Part shown: positions 39,489 to 47,046 of the stretch, piece by piece
How the letters are laid out: the number at the start of each line of letters is the position of its first letter
Numbering within the stretch: the first letter of the stretch is position 1
From: Saprospiraceae bacterium
GTDB taxonomy: Bacteria; Bacteroidota; Bacteroidia; Chitinophagales; Saprospiraceae
Direction of reading: 5' to 3'
Assembly: GCA_016719855.1 (NCBI GenBank)
Contig: JADJYH010000006.1
Coordinates: 136,756-200,755 of the forward strand
DNA length: 64,000 nucleotides
The notes under the pieces: generated by a model
Told to the model about the DNA's origin: nothing
What the model saw: only the letters and a program-made list of their open reading frames with translations
Database searches by the model: none
Translations under genes and position numbers: made by a program

Positions 39489-39752
39489 TTAGGTTCGTTT
39501 CCCGAGGACTTTAATTTTGGGAGCATTCACCATTGGCGGTGGCGGAGGCGGAGGTTCCGGATTGTCCAGGTTTTTCCTGACTCCCGTGACGGTTACCCGT
39601 ACCTTTTCTTTCCTCGTCCTCAGCCACTCCTCCGAAGGCTTTAGCAGAGGCCTGGGGTCGGTGACCACCCCTTTCGCCTTGCTGATGATGTTGTTCGGTT
39701 CCGCAAAATCCCGCACCCATTTAGCCACTCCTGCATCTTCGGGATAGGGCAT
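39489..39752 (-). CDS. Small basic protein with a polyproline stretch, 87 aa
   Basis: Lies immediately after the E2 gene, starting at ATG 39752 (MPYPEDAGVAKW) 5 bp past the E2 stop; an upstream in-frame ATG (39788) would overlap E2. It has a lysine-rich middle (EEWLRTRKEKVRVTVTGVRK), then eight consecutive prolines after NPEP, and a basic end (KIKVLGKRT). No known domain. Size and position make it a candidate adaptor or substrate of the conjugation cascade, which is inference. Confidence 0.6.
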   Translation of the reverse strand: MPYPEDAGVAKWVRDFAEPNNIISKAKGVVTDPRPLLKPSEEWLRTRKEKVRVTVTGVRKNLDNPEPPPPPPPMVNAPKIKVLGKRT

Positions 39753-39757
39753 AATGT

Positions 39758-40180
39758 TTAAGGCATGGTAGTTTTTATATTGAAGCATTTCCCAATCTGC
39801 TCAATCAGCATGTCCAAAGTATGCCAATGACCAAGCACCTGTGCATTTATGCAAATATGCCCCCTATATTCCCCGCTCGACCTGATGTTGGGATGCCAGA
39901 CAGGCGTCCGCATATAACAAATAGGGGAAGAGGTCATGGGATAGCCATTGGGCAGACTGATTTCAGCAGTATGAAGCTCCCCGTACACCGGCTTCTGTTG
40001 ACTATCAATGGCGGTAATAGTCTTTACCCGGAAATGGATTTTGTAGGACTCCGGAGGAAACCCGGGCCGCTGATTTAAAGGCTCGAAAGTGATCAGCTCG
40101 CTTTGGCTACAAAAATCCTGTAAGAGCTCATGTTCCATTTCCAGCCTTCTAAGCCTTGGATCTTGTTTGAATTTGCTCAT
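39758..40180 (-). CDS. E2-like ubiquitin-conjugating enzyme (UBC fold)
   Basis: A 140-aa protein with the E2 core: an N-terminal helix (RLRRLEMEHELLQDFC), the beta meander YKIHFRVKTI and AEISLPNGYPMTSSPICYM, then TPVWHPNI with the HPN motif (96-98), followed by GHICINAQVLGHWHTLDMLI, where C110 is at the catalytic position, and a C-terminal helix. In E2s this Cys takes the Ubl as a thioester from E1. It lies between the Ubl gene and a small proline-rich gene. Without the MITE insertion the Ubl stop would lie 22 bp before this ATG. Frame intact. Confidence 0.88.
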   Translation of the reverse strand: MSKFKQDPRLRRLEMEHELLQDFCSQSELITFEPLNQRPGFPPESYKIHFRVKTITAIDSQQKPVYGELHTAEISLPNGYPMTSSPICYMRTPVWHPNIRSSGEYRGHICINAQVLGHWHTLDMLIEQIGKCFNIKTTMP

Positions 40181-40222
40181 TGTCTGTGCTTGGGTGGTTC
40201 GGCTATTGGCAATTTGCTCGAA

Positions 40223-40339
40223 AGTGACTATTTAGGAGGCTCTTCTTTCGCCCGGAACGGGTGGTGATGTTTTGTTTTTTTGAATCCTGCTTTTGGCGGG
40301 ACAAAATTTTCAAAAAAACAAGACCACCTAAATAGTTAC
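40223..40339. mobile_element. 117-bp MITE-like element in the 3' end of the Ubl gene
   Basis: Terminal inverted repeats GTGACTATTTAGGAGG and (reverse complement of the other end) GTAACTATTTAGGTGG flank an A/T-rich core with inner inverted repeats (GTTTTTTTGAA / TTCAAAAAAAC). GCTCGAA is repeated directly on both sides (40216-40222 and 40340-40346), a 7-bp target duplication. The Ubl stop codon TAA (40336-40338) lies in its right terminal repeat. Confidence 0.8.
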
Positions 40340-40632
40340 GCTCGAAGAATAAAAGCTCCGGCGATGACGACCGGCATCATCAGCAAAATGTCGCCGTCCT
40401 GTACTTCTCCGTGACCGAGGGTTTCGTCCTCGCCCAATTCCCTGTTTTTGCCCTTGGGCGCTAACTTATAGGAAATGGGATTGCCCTGCTGGTCTATCCG
40501 TGGAATGCCGAGGGAGGGATCGCCGACCAAAGTTTCAATCACATCGGTGGCGGTAGCGTTCAAAGGCAGGGTCACATCAACGTCATCTGCGTTGGGCATG
40601 ACCCGAATAACGATAGATATTTCTTTTTCCAC
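40336..40632 (-). CDS. Ubiquitin-like beta-grasp protein (YukD/EsaB-like)
   Basis: 98 aa beginning MEKEISIVIRVMPNADDVDV, a beta hairpin, then NATATDVIETLVGDPSLGI (the helix of the beta-grasp fold), PISYKLAPKGKNREL and the ending GEVQDGDILLMMPVV, which matches the ...L.dgD.L.l... end of ubiquitin-like folds. Its neighbours are E1 (107 bp upstream) and E2, so a modifier role is strongly suggested. There is no C-terminal Gly-Gly: it now ends AGAFILRA because a MITE supplies the stop. Removing the element restores AGAFILRANCQ. Start ATG 40632. Confidence 0.8.
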   Translation of the reverse strand: MEKEISIVIRVMPNADDVDVTLPLNATATDVIETLVGDPSLGIPRIDQQGNPISYKLAPKGKNRELGEDETLGHGEVQDGDILLMMPVVIAGAFILRA

Positions 40633-40670
40633 TTTTAATTGGTTTTGCGTAAAAAAATATGGTTCAACTT

Positions 40671-40709
40671 GCGTAACCCGGATTTCATAATCCGAACGGA
40701 TTTTTACGC
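40671..40709. other. Imperfect palindrome between E1 and Ubl genes
   Basis: Nested arms GCGTAA...TTACGC enclose GGATT-TCAT-AATCC in the 107-bp gap between the E1 stop and the Ubl start. Possible operator, attenuator or RNA-processing hairpin. The gap holds no ORF. Confidence 0.4.
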
Positions 40710-40738
40710 CCAGATTAATAAATCCGAGCTATCATGCT

Positions 40739-41941
40739 TCAACTGAATGAGAGAAAGCCCTCATCAGCGGTCAACTCTATGAAATGAATATCTTCATTGG
40801 CGATGACCCTGATGATATGCAAAGGCGGTATTCCTATTTCATGTAATGTCTTTTCAAGAAACTCGAAATGCTTGTCAATTTCCTTCGTTTCTTTGGTAAT
40901 GAGCACGTCTTCCCCTTTCACAGAGTGGTTTTGTTCAAGGTATTTTTCGGTCAGGTAAAGACTGGGCTTGACTAAAGGCATCGTGATTTCGCTTTCTTTG
41001 GTCGTGATTTGCAAAGCCAGCTCATTGTCCAGCAGTATGACAGGGTTTTCATCCCGAAGGTGGTCAGACAACCAGGCGAGGGTTTCTGCGATGGTATTGG
41101 AAGCAGATAGCGGCGATGTCTCGATGGGGTCATAGGCAAAATGGCTGAAGCAAATTTCTTTAGGCGGCTTCGGTGCCAATTGGAGCACAAGGTTGTTCAT
41201 TCCCTCGTAATACAATTCACCTTCCATGATATGCTTATCGTTACCATTGATAACCTTGAGCGCTTCCTGTGTCTGAATAGCACCCACGATGGAGGAAGTT
41301 ATGGGCGTAGTTGGAATCCTGCCCTGCGAATAATTCCGTCGTGCCACATCTGGACATCCCAAGCGGTATCGGATGTTGAACCAATCGTTCTTGGATAGAT
41401 TGCATTCGTAGCATGATAGATTTGGCCGATAGACGTTTACGATGCCTGTAAGATTTTCAATAGCACCATCTACCCATGCTTTATTGACCTTGTAGCAGGC
41501 CCGGTTAAGCATTAGCCTAGCAAGGCGGTTGTCTAAGCATCCAATCACAACGTCCATGCGGCGAAAGACCCCTAAGCCAACATCTATGGTTATATCGCCG
41601 TTGATGGTTTGGACTTTTACATTTGGGTTTATTTCACGGATTCGCTCAGCAGCAATATCAGACTTTTGACTTTTGATTTCGCAGTCTTTTTCTCGGAAAA
41701 GTACGGAACGGGAGAGGTTAGCATACTCAATATGGTCAAAATCAACGATTAGAATATTGCCCACATTCATCAAGGTAAGGTTTTTCAGTACTTCGTTTCC
41801 CAAAGCTCCAGCGCCTACTACCATTACGCTGGCAGATTTCACAATTTCAGTTTTCCACCAAGACAGCAAATGAAATGTACTGTCCCATTCTTTCGATTTG
41901 GGTTTTACGGTGATAGCATTTCGAGGGGTTGCTCGTTGCAT
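40739..41941 (-). CDS. E1-like ubiquitin-activating enzyme (ThiF/MoeB fold) with C-terminal extension
   Basis: A 400-aa protein. The Rossmann core has VMVVGAGALGNEVLKNL (GAGALG at 43-48), ILIVDFDHIEYANLSRSVLF with the Asp and Arg that handle ATP, KSDIAAERIREINPNVKV, DVVIGCLDNRLARLMLNRAC, then a Cys-rich part (NLSCYECNLSKNDWFNIRYR and LGCPDVARR) and TTPITSSIVGAIQTQEALK. The last 140 residues are an extension whose final part may be a UFD-like E2-docking domain. It adenylates the Ubl C-terminus with ATP. First gene of the conjugation run; a repeat element lies upstream. Frame intact. Which Cys is the thioester site cannot be settled by eye. Confidence 0.9.
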   Translation of the reverse strand: MQRATPRNAITVKPKSKEWDSTFHLLSWWKTEIVKSASVMVVGAGALGNEVLKNLTLMNVGNILIVDFDHIEYANLSRSVLFREKDCEIKSQKSDIAAERIREINPNVKVQTINGDITIDVGLGVFRRMDVVIGCLDNRLARLMLNRACYKVNKAWVDGAIENLTGIVNVYRPNLSCYECNLSKNDWFNIRYRLGCPDVARRNYSQGRIPTTPITSSIVGAIQTQEALKVINGNDKHIMEGELYYEGMNNLVLQLAPKPPKEICFSHFAYDPIETSPLSASNTIAETLAWLSDHLRDENPVILLDNELALQITTKESEITMPLVKPSLYLTEKYLEQNHSVKGEDVLITKETKEIDKHFEFLEKTLHEIGIPPLHIIRVIANEDIHFIELTADEGFLSFS

Positions 41942-42011
41942 AATAGAGCTTATTTGGTTTAAAAGATGGTGTTATGAAGAAAATGATGCTGCACTTTTAA
42001 AACTTCGCACT

Positions 42012-42139
42012 AAATAGGTTTTGTGAAAATGAGTTAAAACATAACGCATTTGCCCCTCCTCGCCGCCTTCGGCGGCTCGTCGGGGGAGGGGGCTTTTTAG
42101 GGCTTCGCCCCCAAACCCCTATTTGCACAAAACCTATTT
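42012..42139. repeat. Inverted-repeat element upstream of the E1 gene
   Basis: AAATAGGTTTTGTG (42012-42025) and its exact reverse complement (42126-42139) bracket 128 bp holding a GC-rich hairpin (GCCGCC-TTC-GGCGGC within CCCCTCC...GGAGGGGG) followed by a T run. Could be a MITE or REP-like element and may terminate transcription running toward the E1 gene. Confidence 0.6.
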
Positions 42140-42504
42140 GCGCAGAGTATAACTTCATTCTGAGCAAAATAACGATGCCGGAAAAAATCTTGATTTTTCA
42201 TGACAATTATATTTATTCCAATTCCAATTTTCACAATCAATGGTCAATTAGAAATTTGGTTCTTTTTGTGGAGCAAAATATTCAATTTCAGGCGATTTCG
42301 AGGTTTTCTGAACTCTTATTATTCCCTAGAGAATTACAACACAACATGGTTCAAAAGTCCACAAAAAAAGAATTTGCAATTTTAACATTTCTTTGTATCT
42401 ATTCAAAAGGAATTTTGTAAATTTTATTGTAATATGTGTTTATATGTGTTTCGATATAATTATTGAATTCGCAGATTAGCGAACTCCATGACCAGAGACT
42501 AATT
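42140..42504. other. A/T-rich intergenic stretch, nothing recognised
   Basis: The 365 bp are A/T-rich. An 81-codon open frame on the plus strand (42175-42420) has poor codon character and no recognisable motif. No promoter box or hairpin is convincing. Confidence 0.5.
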
Positions 42505-42954
42505 TCACCTAAACCGCTCATTTTCGAGCCGTTCCAAATATTCAAGGCAAACCAAATCTTCCGCATCCTCACTGGGCGGGGTGCTGAACCAAGCCGCCAA
42601 AATTTCCTTTGCAACCTGTTCCGAAGTGCTTCGTAAACTCATGGCCAGCACGTTGGCGTCATTCCATTTTCGGGCACCGGCAGCGGTTTCAGCGTCGTTG
42701 CAAAGTGCAGCCCGAATGCCCTTGACTTTGTTGGCAGCCAAGCTGATGCCCGTACCGGTCCAACAGAAAAGTACACCCATGTCAGCTTTGCCCGTGGCTA
42801 CTTTTGTGGCAACATCCACGGCCACTTTTGGCCACGAAGCGTTTACTGTACTGAAGGCCCCAAAGCGAGTCACGTCGTGGCCCATTTTCAGCAACTCCTC
42901 CACGACCAACTGTGGCACGTGGCCGTCCATGTCCGTTCCAATTGCTATTTTCAT
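42505..42954 (-). CDS. RpiB/LacAB family sugar-phosphate isomerase
   Basis: 149 aa with the RpiB fold: MKIAIGTDMDGHVPQLV in place of the usual GSDHAG start, then GVLFCWTGTGISLAANKVKG with the catalytic Cys (in a CWTGTG context rather than CGTGIG), GIRAALCNDAETAAGARKWN and DANVLAMSLRSTSEQVAKEI. RpiB enzymes convert ribose- and ribulose-5-phosphate; this variant group may use another aldose phosphate. The start region of many homologues binds the phosphate, so the altered residues point to a different substrate (inference). Monocistronic. Confidence 0.85.
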   Translation of the reverse strand: MKIAIGTDMDGHVPQLVVEELLKMGHDVTRFGAFSTVNASWPKVAVDVATKVATGKADMGVLFCWTGTGISLAANKVKGIRAALCNDAETAAGARKWNDANVLAMSLRSTSEQVAKEILAAWFSTPPSEDAEDLVCLEYLERLENERFR

Positions 42955-43120
42955 TTGAGAATATTTTCATGCAAAACCTTTGGAATGGCTTGATAGGATT
43001 GGTTAAGCACCCGCAAAATTCGCCAGGACGCTGCCAATTCAAAGGGTTTGGACAAAAAAAGTGAAAAAATATATCAGCTTTGCACTCTTTTTTCAAAAGC
43101 ATTTTTCGAAATTAATATTA

Positions 43121-44185
43121 ATGACTGAACCTAATTTTCTTATTGCGGGCATCCAGCAGATTGGTATTGGAAACCTTGATGTTCACGCTACCTGGCGTTG
43201 GTACCGGGAGCACCTTGGCTTCGATGTGCCGGTTTTCGAAGAGGCGGCCCAAGCGAAGCTCATGTTGCCCTACACGGGTGGAGAGCCTCGCAGCCGCCAT
43301 GCCGTGCTTGCGCTGAACATGCGGGGAGGCGGTGGCCTCGAAATCTGGCAGTACACCTGCCGTACGCCACAACCCGCTGATTTTCAGCCGCTTGTGGGCG
43401 ACCTCGGCATTTATATCATGAAGATAAAATCAGCCGACGTACCTGCCTCCCATTGTTTTTTGATGAAAAAAGGAGCTGAAATACTCGGCGAAATTACCAG
43501 AAACCCGGCGGGTCAGCAGCATTTTTTCCTGAACGACCCTTACGGCAACCTGATTGAAGTGGTGGAGGGAAACAGTTGGTTTGCCGATGGCGACCGCACC
43601 ATGGGCGGCGTTTACGGTTGTACCATCGGCGTGTCCGATATGGAGGAATCACTGGTTTTTTACAAAAAGATACTTGGCTGCGACACCGTGGTTTTTGATG
43701 AAAAAGACAGTTTTGAAGACCTCTCCTGTCTTCCAGGTGGGGAGTCCTCGGTGCGCAGGGTACTGCTCCGGCACAGCCTGCCACGGCAAGGCGCCTTCTC
43801 CAAACTGCTCGGAGACAGCGAGATAGAGTTGGTAGAAGTCAAGAACCGCACGCCACGCAAGATTTTTCAAGACCGCTATTGGGGCGACCTTGGCTATATT
43901 CACCTCTGTTTCGACATCACTGGGATGGCCGCCATGAAGCAACTCTGCGAGGAGTCCGGCTACCCATTCACCGTGGACAGCGACAACAGCTTTGACATGG
44001 GTGCGGCCGCAGGCAGGTTCAGCTATGTCGAAGACCCCGACGGCACACTCATTGAGTTTGTGGAGACGCACAAACTGCCAATTTTGAAAAAAATCGGCTG
44101 GTATCTCGACCTCCGAAAGCGCCAATACGGCAAACCGCTGCCCAAATGGATGCTGAAAGCGATGGGGCTGAATAGGGTGAAATGA
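43121..44185 (+). CDS. Two-domain VOC (glyoxalase/dioxygenase-like) protein
   Basis: From ATG 43121 (MTEPNFLIAGIQQIGIGN), about 354 aa; the upstream in-frame extension is unlikely. Two vicinal-oxygen-chelate modules are visible. The first has IGIGNLDVHATWRWYREHLG and ends HFFLNDPYGNLIEVVEG. The second has YGCTIGVSDMEESLVFYKKI, GYIHLCFDITGMAAMKQLCE and YVEDPDGTLIEFVETHKL. The ends (E in LIEVVE/LIEFVE, H in YIHLCFD) could ligate a metal as in glyoxalase I or ring-cleaving dioxygenases. Substrate unknown. Frame intact. Confidence 0.85.
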   Translation: MTEPNFLIAGIQQIGIGNLDVHATWRWYREHLGFDVPVFEEAAQAKLMLPYTGGEPRSRHAVLALNMRGGGGLEIWQYTCRTPQPADFQPLVGDLGIYIMKIKSADVPASHCFLMKKGAEILGEITRNPAGQQHFFLNDPYGNLIEVVEGNSWFADGDRTMGGVYGCTIGVSDMEESLVFYKKILGCDTVVFDEKDSFEDLSCLPGGESSVRRVLLRHSLPRQGAFSKLLGDSEIELVEVKNRTPRKIFQDRYWGDLGYIHLCFDITGMAAMKQLCEESGYPFTVDSDNSFDMGAAAGRFSYVEDPDGTLIEFVETHKLPILKKIGWYLDLRKRQYGKPLPKWMLKAMGLNRVK

Positions 44186-44190
44186 ACAAC

Positions 44191-44340
44191 GGACAATAGA
44201 CAATAGACAATAGACTTTAGACACGAGAGCCTCCCGTGAAATCCCGAAAAATCGGGACAGGCTCTGAAACCTGAAGCCTTCACGAACCATTGATTTTATC
44301 CACAGACCATCTATTGTCTAACTTCTAAAATCTAAAGTCT
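44191..44340. repeat. Inverted heptad repeats upstream of the 44349 gene
   Basis: The left arm is (AATAGAC)3 plus TTTAGAC (44191-44222). The right arm is CTATTGTCTAACTTCTAAAA then TCTAAAGTCT (44311-44340), ending 8 nt before ATG 44349. Between them lies a small palindrome CCCGAAAAATCGGG. Confidence 0.75.
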
Positions 44341-44348
44341 TCCAGTAC

Positions 44349-45086
44349 ATGCCTGAGATCCTCGACCACGGACTGTTTGATGAAACCCGCCAACCCACTG
44401 GCGATTTCGAGTTCTACCGTGATTTTTTCAATGGAGAACAGGCAGAGGATTTCGTCGAATTGCTCAAGGAAAACAAGGTCGAATTCAAGTTGGAGAAAAG
44501 CCGAACCTTGCTCGAAGGAACCATCACTGGCTACGGCCTCGTGCCCCATTCCGTGCTAAAACTCCGGGCAACGGATTTCAGCCTTGTCAACAGGATTTTG
44601 GAAGAACATGCCCGCAATGACCAAGATTTCATTGCCAACCATTATTTTCAAACCTACAAGGCTGCCGAACTGCTGGAGGTGGTTCAAAAACCTGACGAAT
44701 GGACACCAGAGGACGTGGTCGTTGCCCACCATTTGTTGGATAAACAAGGGGTAATTATTCCGCCTGAGCAAGTGGAGAATTTCAAGCAGCAGCGCATCGA
44801 GACGCTGATGGAGGGCAAAGAAGCTTCAAAAACATGGGTGGCAGTTTATCTGCTCTTCGTTGTATTCGGGGGAGTGATGATAAACCCGCTCTTTTTGGTG
44901 GGCGGCCTGGGCATGGGTTGGTACTATTGGCAGGACAAAACCATTGACTCAGATGGGAACAAGTATTTTACTTTTGACGAAGCATCGAGGAATACTGGCA
45001 AGGCCATTTTTTACCTCGGTTGGGTATTGCTCGGGTTGGGCATTTTGTTTTGGACTTGGCTGCCCAATAATTTCCGGCTTTTCTGA
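44349..45086 (+). CDS. Membrane protein of unknown function with DUF2007-like N-terminus
   Basis: 245 aa. The N-terminal soluble part has FNGEQAEDFVELLKENKVEF and two further short alpha/beta units ending FIANHYFQTYKAAELLEVVQ, resembling proteins that carry a DUF2007/signal-transducing-like fold. Two TM regions follow (WVAVYLLFVVFGGVMINPLF with the adjoining LVGGLGMGWYYW, and AIFYLGWVLLGLGILFWTWL). No catalytic motif. It may be cotranscribed with the sulfotransferase-like gene 50 bp downstream, though a repeat array lies between. Confidence 0.65.
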   Translation: MPEILDHGLFDETRQPTGDFEFYRDFFNGEQAEDFVELLKENKVEFKLEKSRTLLEGTITGYGLVPHSVLKLRATDFSLVNRILEEHARNDQDFIANHYFQTYKAAELLEVVQKPDEWTPEDVVVAHHLLDKQGVIIPPEQVENFKQQRIETLMEGKEASKTWVAVYLLFVVFGGVMINPLFLVGGLGMGWYYWQDKTIDSDGNKYFTFDEASRNTGKAIFYLGWVLLGLGILFWTWLPNNFRLF

Positions 45087-45101
45087 GTATTGCTATCGTT
45101 T

Positions 45102-45130
45102 TCTCTCACTCGCTCACCCTCTCACCCGCT
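45102..45130 (+). repeat. CTCAC-type repeats before the sulfotransferase-like gene
   Basis: Pyrimidine-rich units CTCTCACTCG/CTCACCCT/CTCACCCG end 5 nt before ATG 45136. The same word family precedes the P-type ATPase (62632-62690). Confidence 0.7.
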
Positions 45131-45135
45131 ATATT

Positions 45136-45858
45136 ATGAAACGAATCAACGTCTGGTCCAGTCCACGCAACATCAGCACGGCGTTCATGTACAGCTTTGC
45201 GCAGCGCACCGACACCACCGTGGTGGATGAGCCGCTGTACGCCCACTACCTTTCTAAAACAGATTCGGAAGCAGGGCATCCCGGCACGGAGAAGGTGCTA
45301 ATTGCGCAGCAAAACGATGGTGAAGCGGTAGTTCGGGATGTGATTTTTGGGGAGTATCCGACCGCCGTGGTGCTGTTCAAGCAGATGACCCACCACCTCA
45401 TCCACCTGGATTGGTCGTTCATGCTGCGGACGGAAAACGTGATGCTCATCCGCAACCCACGTGAAATCATCGCATCTTACGCCAAGGTCATCGCCAACCC
45501 CGCCATACACGACATCGGCGTTGAAAAACAGCTCGACGTGTTCGATTTTTTGACCCAAAACAACCGCCTTGCCGCCGTAGTGGATGCCCGTGAGTTGCTG
45601 CTGAACCCCAAGGGTGTTCTCACGCAGCTTTGCAGTCAGCTTGGGCTTGATTTTGAAGAAAAAATGCTGCACTGGCAACCAGGCCCACGACCCGAGGATG
45701 GTGTTTGGGCAAAATATTGGTACACCAACGTACACCGTTCCAGTGGTTTTGAGCCTTTTGTGGAGAAAAACGTGACGCTGCCAACCCAGCTCGAAGCATT
45801 GGCCGAGCGATGCCAACCATTTTACGAAAAACTCTACCAAGCTGCACTAAAAGCTTGA
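45136..45858 (+). CDS. Sulfotransferase-like P-loop protein
   Basis: 240 aa starting at ATG 45136 (MKRINVWSSPRNISTAFMYS). WSSPRNISTA is the phosphate-binding loop of the sulfotransferase fold in a bacterial group often annotated as sulfotransferase family or linked to aminotransferases. The LIRNPREIIASYAKV segment corresponds to the 3'-phosphate-binding R-x-P-R region, and DARELLLNPKGVLTQLCSQL to the later helix. It would transfer sulfate from PAPS, but the acceptor is unknown. Cytosolic. Frame intact. Confidence 0.82.
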   Translation: MKRINVWSSPRNISTAFMYSFAQRTDTTVVDEPLYAHYLSKTDSEAGHPGTEKVLIAQQNDGEAVVRDVIFGEYPTAVVLFKQMTHHLIHLDWSFMLRTENVMLIRNPREIIASYAKVIANPAIHDIGVEKQLDVFDFLTQNNRLAAVVDARELLLNPKGVLTQLCSQLGLDFEEKMLHWQPGPRPEDGVWAKYWYTNVHRSSGFEPFVEKNVTLPTQLEALAERCQPFYEKLYQAALKA

Positions 45859-45948
45859 AGCGTTTGGCAAAAAGTCAAAAGTAAAAACCAACGTTGCAAC
45901 ACTTTCGCTTTGGTAGCGTTTTTCCAAGCAATATTAAACTGGGTTGCC

Positions 45949-45978
45949 TAATCCGCAATCCGCAATCCGGATTCCGCA
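45949..45978 (+). repeat. Heptad repeats (CAATCCG)n directly before the DUF58 gene
   Basis: AATCCGC/AATCCGC/AATCCGG/ATTCCGC reach right up to ATG 45979, leaving no room for a Shine-Dalgarno sequence. Confidence 0.8.
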
Positions 45979-46908
45979 ATGGTTCTTCTCGACAACTACC
46001 AAGTCCGCAACATCGGCAACCTCGAACTTCTGGCCAAGCAGGTGGTGGAGGGTTTCATCATCGGCCTGCACAAATCGCCTTTTCATGGCTTTTCGGTCGA
46101 ATTTGCGGAGCACCGCCTCTACAACCCCGGCGAGAGCACCAAGGACATTGACTGGAAAGTGTTTGCTCGCACCGACCGGATGTACACCAAAAAGTTTGAG
46201 GAGGAAACCAACCTTCGCTGCCAAATCGTGGTGGACGCCAGCTCTTCGATGTACTTCCCTGAAGTGACGAACGAAGGCTCGAACTATACCAATAAACTGC
46301 GGTTTTCTGCCCTCGCCGCTGCCTCGCTGATGAACTTGTTGATGAAGCAGCGAGACGCTTTCGGGCTGACGATATTTGACGAGGAAATAAAAATGCACAC
46401 CCGCTGCAAGTCGGCTACCTCGCATTACCGGCTGCTGCTGACCTACCTCCAACAAATCATCGAAAACAGCCAACACAACCGCACAACCTCGGCAGCGAAG
46501 ACGCTCCACCAGATAGCCGAAAGCATTCACAAGCGCTCCCTGGTGGTGATTTTCAGTGATATGTTTGAACACTCGGATAACTCCGAGGCACTGTTTTCGG
46601 CACTCCAGCACCTGAAACATGCCAAGCACGAGGTCATCCTTTTTCACACGGTGGACAAGTCGCTGGAGATTGATTTCGAGTTTGAAAACCGGCCCTATCT
46701 GTTCATTGACATGGAGACTGGCGAGCAACTGCGGCTGCAGCCCAACCAGGTCAAGGAAAACTACGTGAAACAAGTGGCGGCTTTCAAGGACGAGCTTCGC
46801 ATGAAGTGCATGCAATACAAGGTTGATTTTGTGGAAGCGGACATCAACCAAGGCTTCCGCCCCATCTTGCAGGCTTGGCTGGTAAAACGGTCAAAAATGA
46901 GAGCGTAA
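45979..46908 (+). CDS. DUF58 domain protein (vWA-related)
   Basis: 309 aa with the DUF58 core at 30-100: GLHKSPFHGFSVEFAEHRLY, then NPGESTKDIDWKVFART and KKFEEETNLRCQIVVDASSS, where VDASSSM is the MIDAS-like start of a vWA fold; RSLVVIFSDMFEHSDN is the second strand. DUF58 proteins usually partner with MoxR AAA ATPases and Bat proteins in envelope functions. No MoxR gene is next to it here. Frame intact. Confidence 0.9.
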   Translation: MVLLDNYQVRNIGNLELLAKQVVEGFIIGLHKSPFHGFSVEFAEHRLYNPGESTKDIDWKVFARTDRMYTKKFEEETNLRCQIVVDASSSMYFPEVTNEGSNYTNKLRFSALAAASLMNLLMKQRDAFGLTIFDEEIKMHTRCKSATSHYRLLLTYLQQIIENSQHNRTTSAAKTLHQIAESIHKRSLVVIFSDMFEHSDNSEALFSALQHLKHAKHEVILFHTVDKSLEIDFEFENRPYLFIDMETGEQLRLQPNQVKENYVKQVAAFKDELRMKCMQYKVDFVEADINQGFRPILQAWLVKRSKMRA

Positions 46909-46911
46909 ACT

Positions 46912-47041
46912 GAGGGTTTGAGGGTTTGAGAGGTAGAGGGTTTGAGGTTTCCCGTACTCCTTCAACTTCTCAAACCCTAGAAGGCTATCACGCAAACCTC
47001 AACCTCTTAATCCCTCAAACTCTAAATCTCTCAAACCCTCA
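46912..47041. repeat. Inverted TTTGAGG-type repeats between DUF58 and mbnP-like genes
   Basis: The left arm repeats GGGTTTGA (46912-46951). The right arm (46963-47041) repeats CTCAAACC, CTCAACCT, CTCAAACT and CTCTCAAACC and ends 5 nt before the GTG start at 47047. Complementary arms can fold into a long hairpin. Confidence 0.8.
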
Positions 47042-47046
47042 TCCAC

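Noticed and set aside
20140..41941. CBASS type II or PRTRC system
   Set aside because: No CD-NTase, Cap2-type E1-E2 fusion, ParB or other PRTRC gene is present; E1 and E2 are separate and accompanied by caspases and membrane sensors.
19001..42140. Prophage, integrative element or insertion sequence carrying the island
   Set aside because: No integrase, transposase, phage or conjugation gene and no tRNA-attachment site were found; only small MITE-like repeats are present.
42175..42420. 81-aa ORF on the plus strand
   Set aside because: A/T-driven open frame without motif, promoter or start context; treated as non-coding.
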